The notes beneath the pieces were generated by a model. The model was given only the letters and a program-made list of their open reading frames with translations, was not told the DNA's origin and did not search any database. From positions 400,350 through 464,349 of the forward strand of contig JXTC01000008.1 of NCBI GenBank assembly GCA_002914845.1: a stretch of 64,000 bases of DNA, read 5' to 3'. The position numbers and the translations under genes were made by a program. How positions within the stretch are numbered: position 1 is the stretch's first letter; the number at the start of each line of letters is the position of its first letter. Origin of the DNA: Trema orientale. Its lineage: Eukaryota; Streptophyta; Magnoliopsida; Rosales; Cannabaceae. Below are positions 49,064-60,464 of this stretch, one piece after another.

Positions 49064-52000
49064 AAAAGCTCATTAAAATAGTTATAAGATTGCCTATATG
49101 CAATTTGGTCACCATAAGGTTTTTTTAACAAAAAAATCAATTAATTAATTATAAGATAAGTTATCAAGCCTTAGTCTATTAGCGCTTTGATTAATTGGTC
49201 TATTGGATCCTTTGTTAGCTCATAAATGCAAAATAATTGGTATACCTCTCTGGCTCACTATGTTGCACGCATAAGTCATAATTTTGTTAAAAAAAGAAAA
49301 TTGGCCACATACTCCTGTTGGTGTAGCTAAAATTCTAGAAAGGAAAAGAGAGAAATTTGGCCAATATTTCCATACACAATGTTATGATTCGGTTAGTTAA
49401 AAATCAACAAGAGGAAGAAAACTAAAGGCGAATCTAATCATTGAAGAATATTCTTAGAGCACTCTTGAAATTAAAATTATGAATGATCTTTCACAATCAT
49501 GCTTAAAGAAGGTGAGAAAGAAGACAAGAAGATCTTTGGTGAATGAAACTTCTAAGTATTCTTGCTGATTTAAAGAAACGATATATGAAATAGTTAAAGA
49601 TTCTATAATTAATATTAATGATAAAAAGAAAAATTTATTCCACTACTTTCGTTGCTTTGACATTTGGTTGTGCTTAGCACACATAGGGCCTGTTTGGGAT
49701 AGCTTTTACTTCTTGAAGTAAAAGTATAAAAAGATCTTCCTAAAAAAGATGGTAGGTCCATACTTCTTTAAAAAGATCTTTTGGATACAAAAAGATCTTC
49801 TAAAAATTCATCCAAACACTCCTAAAAGATCTTTTGAGCCCTAAAAGATCTTTGAAAGCTGTGCCATGTATAAAAGATCTTTGAAAGCTGTGCCATTTAT
49901 AAATAATAGTATTTCCAACTTGTGAACAGCTTCACACATGTATAAATCTTTAAAATATAATAAGTTATGGAACCTTTGATATTTACCTAATCAAGAACTC
50001 ATTAATCATTTTTCGTCATAAATTAAATAAACTAAGTGTCTTTATTTGAGTATAAGATTATTATATCGTCATTATATTTAAAAAAAAAATTACTTTAAGG
50101 GCACAAATCTCAATGAGTTTTGTAGATTTCACTTATTTATTATCTTTATAATTTGTTATTCAAAATAAGTATGGCAGCATAAAACAATTTTTTTTTTTCC
50201 TTATCTTCGTAAAGGAGGTATTTGATATAATCCTCTTTAAAAAACAAATTGATCTTGTTTCGTGTAAATCTTTGCATAATAATACTAGCACATAATAACA
50301 TGTATGTAAATTTACACTTTACACAAAAGTAACTAAGTATATAGTAATTGACTAGTGTCATAATTAGTTATTTCGTCATATTACATTTGTTATGTAAAAA
50401 CTAATATGTATGTATCTATTTTTTGCCTATTTTGTCTATTAATCCAATCTTTACTTATTTGAAATTGTTTTGGGAATATATATGTACATCATTATTTGTT
50501 ACAAATTTCATTTTAAGAATAAGACCTGAACAAAACTAGAATATTACTCGTTGTATGATATTATGATGATATATGAATCACAATTGTTAATTTTTTTCTA
50601 TTTGCATATTATTCGTTAATTTTTCTCTCTCGTTATTTGGGACTCTATTCACCTCTTTGGGCTTCTATTGAATCAANTATATTATATTCATGGAATACGA
50701 TTCACTTTCAAGATGCTTTGGTGGTGAAATAGTAGACACGCAAGACTCAAAATCTTTGCAACATACCTCACATGATATATACAAGCATATTAAGGATTGT
50801 ATAGATATTGAAAATTTAACATTATTTAAATGTATCAAAAGATTTAACATTCCATTATATTTAGATTTGTGGAACCCAACTTGGTTAAACTATGTAAAAA
50901 TTTTAGACTACATTAGTATAAATATAATAGAAATAAAACAAGCTATTGATATTAAGTATCATGGATTGATGATCTCATTACTTCACTTCAAATCCCAATC
51001 TAAAGTATAAGTTAAATCCAACAGTATTAATAAAATCAATGAAAAATAATAATTTTTTTACGAGAAAATATTAGAGTATTAAAAGTGATTATACGTATAT
51101 ATTATCTACATTTTATAATATATTTATAAATTCGTTAGGATTTTATTTTATATCATTTGAAAAATATCATAAAAATATCACTAAAAAACAATTATTATTT
51201 TTATATGTTGACATAGCAAATTTTCTTAATTGTTTATTTAATATGTTATGTTATCTTATTTCATGAAACTAATTATTTTGTTGCAAAATAAAAATAAATC
51301 TTTGAAATTTGCATTAGAGAATTATTTGTTCTTCCATTTAAGTGTAAATTCATGAAAGTATAAAATAAAAAAAAAATTGTCAACGTGACTTCAAATTAAT
51401 CATAAAAAAATTTTCAAGTATTGAAGTCTTATGCTCACAAGTTTAATGCTAAAATTAATTTAGATTTACTAGACATCCAAACTCAAAATACTTGAAGTTT
51501 GTACTTAAAAATATTTCTAACATTATCAAAACTTTCACTAACATTAATATATTTAAAATATTTATTTAATTACTTTATGATTTACAAAAACGTGATTTCT
51601 TTTCCTAGAATTGTAGGTTTTTTATAAGGAATTTCTTATAGTCTGGTTCAATTAAGGAAAGAGATTTGGTTTATGTTACTTGGATAAAGGTTTGCTTTTC
51701 TTTAGACGTAAGTGGTATTGGTAATAATAGTTTAGTCTCTTTAACTAATATGCCTTGAAATGCAGTTGGTTATTTATGATTGTAATAACAATATTGTGCC
51801 CGGTGTGCCTCACGGTGTTTTGAGCATAAGTACTTGATGTCGTACTTTATTATAGGCCCATCTATGTTACTATGTAGAATTTTATTATAGGTGACACTTC
51901 CATGTAAAGCCAATTATAGGCTAGGCACCCTTCATGTCTATATAATTTATACAGACTTTACCAATGATACAAGTCTGAAAAAAGATTAATAGATGAAAGA

Positions 52001-53212
52001 GGAAGATATATGTTTGGCGTATGTGTCTCTTCATGTGATAGTTTATTTAATTATTTTGCAAGAATAAGTTCTATAATATCTTATCATGCTGATCTCATGG
52101 TTCAATCTCAAGATGTCTTAGCATGATATTTTATATGGTTGCAAGCGTAGATCACCGATTTACTGGCTTGACGTTAGTGAGAGACGATAACTTCTTTCGA
52201 GTTAGCACATTATGCAAAGCTCCAATTAATAAGGAAAATGGTTATTTACAATGTTAAGACATGCTCAGTGACCTTGTGGCTCATTTTCAAGAGATTATAA
52301 AGAATACTGTAAATAGGTAAGTAGAGGAAACTTTGCACTATAAATGAGTTCATGCTTCTAAATATTTTGTATTTGGATAGTTTGCTATTCTGAGTTTGTA
52401 TTTGCAAAATGTAAATTATACATGTTATAAAAAACTAATAATAGATTAAGTGTGTAACGAGTTTTGCCATTATGTAAAATAAATTAGAGTTAGTGCTATG
52501 TAGATGAGTCCTAGCACTAACTTTTGTTGAGTTGGCTCTGAGTAGACAAGTTTAGTACTTGGTACGGTGGTATTAGCTCTGAGAATAGGTAGAAGAGCAA
52601 TATGTGATAGAAGTTAGGCAAAAATAGATGGATAGGTTGAAGAACAATAAAAAACAAAGAGGAAAACTCAGAGAAAAGATAACCAAATGGGAGAAACTTC
52701 ATAACTTAATCAATTCATTCACTTATAATCTAAAAAATAATTACATAACTAAGCCTATTTATCGATAAGCAATTAGACACAACTAGGAAACTAGATAAAT
52801 TCTAGAAACAGATAAAAACGAAAAACTTAAAATTAATTACTCAAAATTAAAATGAACCTAATAATTAAATAAAACCTAAATAATAAAATAGTAATAATAA
52901 TATTAATAAAATATTCTATTCATATTCCGCATCAATTCAATCTTTTCATTCAGATATCGCATCAATCACTTCAACTATTGGAGTAATTTTTTCTTATTTA
53001 AATGAGAATAAGGACACCCTTTTGTATTTGAATGTTACATTCTAATATCTCTCATTCTAATTATAACATATTCCATTTTATTAAACTTCAAATATCTCTC
53101 ATTTTAATTATAACATATTCCATTACTTTCATTTAAATATACTTATTCAAATATTCGAACCATTTTTGAATCTTTAATGAAATATGTATTTTGATATGTA
53201 TTTTGAGTCATG
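49061..53212. other. AT-rich intergenic, no supported gene
   Basis: Over 4 kb without a recognisable gene. A phrase gggcctgtttgggatagc at 49687 looks like a transposon end, and a 31-bp repeat (aaaagatctttgaaagctgtgcca) lies at about 49843-49900, but no matching right end was found. N at 50677. An open frame of 106 codons on the plus strand (50690-51010) resembles nothing I know. Confidence 0.4.
50690..51010 (+). other. Unidentified 106-codon open frame
   Basis: ATG to TAA with MEYDSLSRCFGGEIVDTQDS at the start and a Lys/Ile-rich end. No signal peptide, repeats or motif that I recognise. Codon use is AT-rich like the surrounding intergenic DNA, and it sits 13 bases after an N. More likely chance or a gene fragment than an intact gene. 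Confidence 0.15.
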
Positions 53213-53220
53213 GAATATTA
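53213..53220. repeat. MULE target-site duplication, left (GAATATTA)
   Basis: GAATATTA precedes the left inverted repeat and recurs exactly at 59018-59025 after the right one. Mutator-like elements duplicate 8-11 bp. Confidence 0.75.
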
Positions 53221-53580
53221 GAGTGAAATCACCTGTCCCTTTTTCCTGTCCCCTTCCCTGTCCCTCCACTTAAAAAGTGCCACCTCATAAAAATTGCTAA
53301 CTCACTTTTTAACAGAGTTAGGCTACTGACTTCTTTTCCGTCCAGTATTTCTTCTTTACGTTTTTAATGTTTCTTTTATTTTTTAAAAAAATGAAAAAGA
53401 AGACTAATCGCACGAAAGAAGACCAAAGAACTATTTCTCAATACGCTGCCATTCTCTCCACTCATCCATGACCATCATATTCAATTCTTTCTCTGTTCTT
53501 TCTGAAAAGTAAAAAAGTGATTAACCAAAAGATAAAAATTATTCCATCACTCAAACTACTTTATGCAAGGTAACACCTAT
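53221..53580. repeat. MULE left terminal inverted repeat
   Basis: Inverted partner at 58654-59017. In Mutator-type elements the repeats hold both transposase-binding sites and the promoter, which would place the transposase promoter here; that role is inferred. Confidence 0.85.
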
Positions 53581-53869
53581 TTTTCTTTTCCTTTTTCTTG
53601 ATTTTTTTTTATTTAGGGATTTGGGATTATTTAATCAATCAATTTAAAATTTTAATATACTTATTAGGATATCTGATTAAATAACATATATGTATATGGA
53701 AAAGTATATTTATATATATATGTAAATCTGCTAAGCTAAATGACTATCGTCTATATCAATTTCAATTATTCGTAATATATATTATATTTACCTACGAAAA
53801 ACATCCTAGCTGAACTAAACTCCAGATTAAGAATATTTAAATTGCTATTACTTTTTAATTATTCATTAG

Positions 53870-56163
53870 CCATAAGACAGAAGAAAAAGGGGAGGGGGGG
53901 AGATCAAGTTACAGTAAAATCTCATCGGTCAAAAACAAGGTTTGATTGTTTAGCAAGAATAAAAATCAATTCTTCTCATCAGACTGGTAAATATTATGTA
54001 ATTGAATTTGTTGCTGATCATACACATAAGGCATCAAACCCTAGCAAAAGTCATTTACACAGATCTCAAAGGAGATTGACTCGTGCCCATGCAGCTGAAA
54101 TTGATTTGGCTGACATCTCAGGAATTGCTCCCAAGGCAAGTTGTGATTTAATGGCTAGGTTAGCTGGCGGGCGAGAGAACCTTGGATGTACTCTAGTTGA
54201 TTGCCGAAATTATTTGCGGACTAAACGAACAATTCAAATGAGATTAGGAGATACTGGTAGTATTCTTGAATATCTTCAAGGCATGCAATTAGAAGACCCT
54301 GCTTTTGTTAGTGCTATACAAGCTGATGAAGATGATATGATAACCAATATTTTTTGGGCAGATAGAAAAATGATGGCAGATTATTTTCATTCTAGTGATA
54401 TTGTTAGCTTTGATACAACTTACAAAAAAAAAAATAATAAAGAAGGTCGCCCTTTTGTGATGTTTGTTGGGGTAAATCATCACAAGCAAACTACTATCTT
54501 TGGAGCTGCACTATTATATGATGAAACTGCTGAAACATTTGTTTGGTTGTTTGACACTTTTGCTAAGGTAATGTCAGGAAAAAGCCTAAGACTATTCTTA
54601 CTGATCAAGATGTAGTGATGGCGAAAGTATTAGCTTCCCAGTGGCCAGAAACAACTCATCACTTATGTATTTGGCATTTATACCAGAATGCTGCAAAACA
54701 TCTTTGTGGGATTTTTGAACATTACCGAGAATTTGCCAAGGATATTAGTAGTTGCATATATGATTATGAAGAAGAAGATGACTTTTTGGAAGCTTGGAAT
54801 AAGATGCTTGAGAAATATGATCTTAAAAATAATGAATGGTTGAAAAAAATGTTTAGTTTAAAAGAGAAATGGGCATTGGTATATGGTAGAGAGACATTTT
54901 GTGCAGACATGATAACTACTCAGCATAGTGAAAGTATGAATAATGTGATTAAAAACTACGTTAGTTACAAGTATGATATACTGAGATTTTTCCAACATTT
55001 TGGAAGATTGATCGAGGATCGACGATATGAAGAGTTGAAAGCTGATTTCAAAGCGACTCAGAGTACTTTATCATTGTCCCTCCCAAAAGAAATTTTGAAG
55101 CATGCAGCAATTATTTACACTCCAGCTGTTTTTAGAATGTTTGAAAAAGAACTGTGCAAGGCTTATGATTGTGGTATAAATATTCATAGCGAGACTGGAA
55201 TATTGATAAAGTATAGAATCACCCCCCATGGAAAGTATTTTCATCATACCGTTAAATATGATTATTCTAATGGTACAATGACATGTAGCTGCAAGAAGTT
55301 TGAGTTTGCAAGAATTTTGTGTTCACATATTCTAAAAGTCTTTTCATCTATTAATTTTAAAAAATTTCTTCTCAATATATTTTAAAAAGATGGACAAAAT
55401 ATTCAAAGACAGGAATTTCTACAACACCTAAGTATGAGAATATGTCCATTACCGATGTTAAAGCAAATATAGGAAGGCGTTACAGAGACTTGTGCAGAAT
55501 GCAAACTCAGATTGTGACAAAAGCAGCGGAATATGAAGGAGCATATAAAATTGCTCTTTCTATATTTAATAAGGCTTTGGAAGATGTAGATGCATATATT
55601 AGAATCCAGGGGGTTGAAAGATATACTTCTGTCATAATACATAATTACATTGAAGACAAAAACACTCGTGGAGCTGATAATAAATTTAAAGGAATTAAGA
55701 GTAAAGAGAAAGCCCATGGCAAATCTGGTCGAATTAAAGGTGCGCTTGAGAGGGCAAAAAAGAAGAAAAAGGTTGTCCATGAAAATTTTTCTTCACATCA
55801 GGTAAGATTTCTACTACAAAGTTTATATTGTTTGGTTGTCTTCTTTTTTTCATACTTTTTATTTTCCTATATTGCAAATCTTTCCTAATCATAACCTAGA
55901 CAATCACTTCAATACTGGAACACCAATTTTATCGACTAATATCATTCAACAGAATATGCCATCTTCATCGGTAGATATAGTACCATTGCATCTTAGAGAA
56001 ATAATGTTATATCCTTGTTTATTTTGGTTTAATTATTGACTCATGTCTGAATGACTATTCCAGCAACAAGTTTATATATGAATATTATTTTCAGGGTTCA
56101 TCCTATGCTCAAAGTCATATTACTTATGAAGATCCAAGTGAGAAAACAAGAACGCATGGTTGA
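53870..56163 (+). pseudogene. FAR1/FHY3-like MULE transposase, two frameshifts
   Basis: MULE transposase of the lineage from which the FAR1/FHY3 transcription factors derive. It enters after an acceptor-like TTCATTAG (53869) with the C-terminal part of the FAR1 DNA-binding domain (RSKTRFDCLARI, VIEFVADHTHKASNPS). The catalytic core follows: SFDTTY (Asp at 54411-54413), TDQDVVMAKV (Asp at 54603-54605) and QHSESMNNVI (Glu at 54930-54932). A SWIM zinc finger comes next, CSCKKFEFARILCSH (about 55288-55332), then a coiled tail. The frame shifts at the A-run 54579-54583 and again at the A-run 55359-55364; in each case one missing base accounts for it. After a GT-AG intron (55802-56094) the last exon ends at TGA 56161-56163. 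An alternative frame there continues via a second intron to TAG 56320-56322. The first exon (start of the FAR1 domain) is not identified. Confidence 0.88.
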
Positions 56164-57052
56164 ATTATCACAGCAGGTAATAAGATTATTTAAAACTGTG
56201 TGGTTTTAATTTTACTTAACATTAGAGTTTATTTTGTGTAACATCTTTTTTTTTCTTTACAGGATGTATCAACTCCTACAAGATTAGAAGAATTTGGATT
56301 TATCATCAAACTCTTTCAGTAGTATATTTTTTATAATTTCCTGAGACTTTTTGAATTGCTATGTATGTTTTTGTTAACTGGGTTTCTGACTCAAATGACC
56401 AATGCTTTTTTTTTTTTTTACAGAAATAAAATTTTATATTTTAGTTTTTAGACTAATGAACTCTATAAGTTGTATTTTGTTTATGTTTAATTATCTTTTA
56501 AACACTAGTTCATTGGAGATCCCATCTTTGAGAAAATACTCTAGCACGATTGAGCTCTAAATAATTTACCTATGACAGCTATGAGGAATTTGGTTGACTA
56601 TTTGGACTTCATTGTTCCAAAGTAGTTTAGAGTTCAACTTTTAATGAGTGAAGTTCTTTTCTTTTTTTGTTCACTTTTCCTTTTCTTAAACAATCTACAA
56701 AAGATATAATGTATTTGGCAAAACTTGTCTAAACAAGGATTTGACATAGTAAAGATCTTAACATAAGAATAAGAAAAAAGTTTAGCAAAAATAAATATTG
56801 AAGTAACATTCAGCTTTAATACAACAACGCTTAATATTATAGATTTAGACATAGACAACAATATTTCTTTGTTCTTATTAATACATGTAAAAATAGATGC
56901 TGCCACAAAAAAAGTTAAAATGAAAAAAAAGAAAAAAGCATAGCCACATTTACTTTCTTAAGCTACTTAGCAAGCTTTGCCTTATATTGAAGCATTCAAA
57001 AGAAAGAATGCATAGGCCATAATTTTTCTCATAGCTTTTGAGCCCTCCCTTA

Positions 57053-58390
57053 CTATTTTATGCTTTGCAAACTCCAAAAAGTTGATGTTGTCATTATAGC
57101 AAGGTTTGCTAGTTCAATCTTGATATTGTTGTTTGGGGCATTTCTTCCTATCTGCATCATAGAATCCAAAATACAGCAAAATATAAATATGCTCATCCAT
57201 GATTGAGGTAAGACTCATGCATAAAACTATATTTGCTAGCACATGATTCTTAGGGATTAATCGTAGAAATCATGAATTACTCCTTGCTGATTCAACATTC
57301 TCTATCCTACATTCCTCTTTTTCTTACAAAAGCTGGAACTAATATAAATTGTGCATATAAGAACCACACTTTCAAATTAAGAAAAAGCAAAACCATTTGT
57401 ACTCTTAACTAAATTTTGAAAATAACAAGGCTGGATGAAAATAACTATCAGAAGCACCAATTTCATGAATCAAATACACTCCAATCTGTTTTTGGTCATC
57501 ATTTGTGTATGAGAGTTCGAAATACTTACCAACTGAATATAATTATCTTCTCAAATTCTTCAATCCTAAAAATTCTTTTACAATAACAAAATGATATTAA
57601 AGAACCAAAGCTTAGGATCCTAATTGCAAAATTTAGATAGATTTTGTAAAATGAGAATCCAACTAAGTCCTCTTACAAACTAAAAGAATAAATTTAAGAA
57701 CCAAGACTTATGATCCTGATTCTTACCAAAGTAATCATAATAAGATATGGCAAACTATCCTCCTATCATTGTAAGTAAGAAAGCATGTAGACATGTAGAT
57801 GACCAGTATGAAAAAAAAAAAAAAAAAGTATCGTACAGACTTCTAGCAATCAAGCTCCACTTTTGTCACCTACAAAAAGAGCCTAGTAGCACATAAGATG
57901 CACACATCTTAATGGTATAGCAAAATATAAACTAGAATATCTTTTAAAATAACTTGATCTTTTAATCAAAAGATGAATCATGAATCATATTTTAATGGTC
58001 GTTGAACAAAGCCATTTCCCACGTATCCTATAAAGGCATATACATTATAATCTAGACTTGATATAGTTGTTATAGGTGATAGTGCACTTTACCTTGTACT
58101 ATTTGCTATATAAACATTGTCATAATCGCTATTGAAACTGGTCTAAATAAATTATAAAAATATTTTGCTCAAAGTTTGGTTTCTATAAGTGATGGATATG
58201 ATATGATATCTTAACCCCCAAAAAAAAAAAGAAAACAAAAAACTCATACGTACAAGCTCCTAGATTGATTAAGAAGGACAAGTTCTTCTATAACAACTGT
58301 ATCTGTGCAATTATCCATTTCATGTCCCGAGCTTGTTTGGCTTTGTTTCCTCCTTGGCAGTCCTCGAAGCTTTCCCCAATCCTTAGTCAT
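57053..58390 (-). CDS. Speculative antisense two-exon ORF inside the MULE
   Basis: On the minus strand, an ATG at 58390 just inside the right inverted repeat opens MTKDWGKLRGLPRRKQSQTS and runs 47 codons to a donor-like GTATGA (exon 58390-58250). A candidate acceptor GATGCAG leads to 57151-57053, in phase, ending at TAG: 79 residues in all. The position, facing the transposase from the opposite end, recalls the mudrB gene of maize MuDR, but I see no sequence likeness to mudrB and cannot name the product. Another frame over the second exon (FLEFAKHKIVREGSKAMRK) is also open, so the splice model is uncertain. Confidence 0.2.
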
Positions 58391-58653
58391 CTTGGCTTTT
58401 TTTTTTTTGAACCTTGATATATCTCAAAAATAAAAAAGAATAAGGAAAAAATATAGAGCAAATGAAACCAAAAATACAAAAAATGTCCCTTGAACTCTTC
58501 CAAAAACGACCCAGTTGAAGAGATTGACCCTCAATAAATATATATTAGCTAGTACAAGTTCTTTAATCAGATATCCTAAAATAAATATATTGAAGCTCTA
58601 TAATCCCAAGTCCTACCAAATCCCTAAAAAAGGAAAACAAATAAAAAAAAAAA

Positions 58654-59017
58654 AAGGTGTTACCCTGCATAAAGTGGTTTGAGTGATGGAATACTTTTTA
58701 TCTTTTTGTTGATCACTTTTTCACTTTTCAGAAAGAACATGGAAAGAATTGAATATGATGGCCGTGGATGAGTAGAGAGAATGGCAGCGTATTGAGAAAT
58801 AGTTCTTTGGTCTTCTTTCGTGCGATCGGTCTTCTTTTTCGTTTTTTTCTTTTAATAAAAGAAAACACTAAAAACGTAAAGAAGAAAAATTGGACAGAAA
58901 AGAAATCAATAGCCTAACTCTGTTAAAAAGTGAGTTGGCAATTTTTATGAGGTGGCACTTTTTAAGTGGGGGGACGAGGAGAGGGACAGGAAAAAAGGAC
59001 ATGTGATTTCAATCCTA
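58654..59017. repeat. MULE right terminal inverted repeat
   Basis: Reverse complement of the left repeat with scattered substitutions and small indels. The last bases before the GAATATTA duplication are GATTTCAATCCTA, three bases longer than the left terminus. Confidence 0.85.
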
Positions 59018-59025
59018 GAATATTA

Positions 59026-60464
59026 TGAAACTCGGAGATACTATTGCATTTACTAAATTACAACGATATTTAGATGATGTTTATAATATAGCAAAGAAAA
59101 CATGCTAAGAAATATTATACATAGTACTTAATATAGCATCTGAAAAGTGCTATAAAAGGGTCTAGACAGAATAAATCTATTTTGAAAGTACATTCGTATG
59201 TAACCATTCATTTTGTATTGCATATTAAAAAAAGGCTAAGAAATCGTTTATCGTAGCACTTTACATAGCATCTAAAAACTGCTAAAACAGTCAGACTTTT
59301 AGTAACAGGGGCTAAAAGCCTTTTTTTTAAATGCTACTAAATGTCTACGTTAGTACTTTTTAGGAATATACGCAAAAAAATACCAAGCATGACCTTTATG
59401 TTATTTTAATAATATTTTTTTACTTATATAAAATAATACTTCCACATTTCAAATTTCTGCAAATGTCTACTTTCCATGTACAAATTGAATGATATATGAC
59501 AACTGTTTTAAATTATTTTTGATAGAGTTTTATGTAAGTTGGTAGAAATAATACATCCTCAATTAGACTCCGTTTTTAGCGAGAAGTTTATTTGTTGGTC
59601 AATTTATATGCATAAAATATAAATTTGTAAAAATTTGAAATGTGGAAGTATAATTTTACACAAGCAAAAATACAAGATTAAATTTGTAGAATGACTATAC
59701 TTCATAATATTTTTTTTGCAGATAACCTACTTTTTAAGTACTACAAAACTACAAAAACTGTTTTCCTGTAGCGTAATGAGCTTTGTTATTCCCTCATGGC
59801 CATTGTGCTCATACAAACGGATCCAAAAATAATAATAATAATAAAGGAACATAATATATTACTAATTTAAATTCATATACGATTAAATGTGTTTAAAATG
59901 TGAAACTGTGGTGTCAAGTTGTGAATCGAGCAACCATTCAAGTTTTGTTTTGTAAACAACAGTGTATGGGGGTGAAACGCTATCAAAAGATTGATGACTT
60001 GTGCGATAGTTTGAGCACTCACTTCCTACCATGAGTCTATTATTAGCGCCCCCATTTTGGGCGTAACGAACCTGTTAGCGATGCCCCGTTGATGGCTTGC
60101 AGAGCATATGAGGAACGAAGAAATAAGAATTTATGTCAAGGGATACTGAGTCTGTATCACTTCTTATGTAGTTAATTGTATTCTTATAAACTAATGAAAG
60201 AAAAATTTGATCACAGACTTCGCCTGACTAGCCAGTAACTACACTCACGTCCAACCTTAAGGATAAGGTTCAATCCTCCACCCTCTTTTTTACAAGGTAA
60301 TACTATTTATTTTATCCACTTGTCTAAGAGTAGGCAACCATAAAGTACCTACAAAACTGCTTTTTAGGTAATTCAATGCTCAACACTAAATTCTTACATA
60401 ACTGCTTTATAGTTAATTCACTACTCAACACGTCATAGAAACTCAGTTCTTGTCAAGTAGGATG
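59026..60464. other. Intergenic with possible CACTA-like end and a SINE-like scrap
   Basis: At about 59095-59345 related short motifs recur (tagcacttt, tagcatctraaaa, gctaaaa), and TTTTCCTGTAGCG occurs at about 59763-59775, resembling CACTA sub-terminal repeats and a CACTA terminus. No CACTA transposase was seen. At about 60225-60300, gactagccagtaact and ggttcaatcctcca resemble A and B boxes of a SINE. The part nearest 60465 would be 3' UTR of the ML-domain gene. Confidence 0.3.

Larger units (their letters stand above)
53221..59017 (+). mobile_element. FAR1-type MULE with long terminal inverted repeats
   Basis: A 5797-bp Mutator-like transposon. The left inverted repeat spans about 53221-53580 and the right one about 58654-59017. 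By eye they are well conserved over roughly 360 bp: TGAAATCACATGTCC-type start, CACTTAAAAAGTGCCACCTC, AACTCACTTTTTAACAGAGT, TTCTTTACGTTTTTA, AAAGAAGACC, GAGAATGGCAGCGTATTGAG-type middle, and AAACYACTTTATGCARGGTAACACC at the inner end. An 8-bp direct repeat, GAATATTA, flanks it. The inside carries a FAR1/FHY3-like transposase on the plus strand and a possible small gene on the minus strand. The intact structure and matching ends suggest a relatively young insertion. Confidence 0.9.

Noticed and set aside
49687-49920. MITE starting GGGCCTGTTTGGGATAGC
   Set aside because: No inverted partner end or target duplication was found; only a left-end-like phrase and a short direct repeat are present.
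54568-54614. Explaining the first MULE frame change as an intron
   Set aside because: No acceptor fits, and the conserved residues continue on both sides with nothing missing, so a one-base indel is simpler.
55403-55780. 125-codon minus-strand open frame in the MULE
   Set aside because: Antisense of the transposase C-terminal region.
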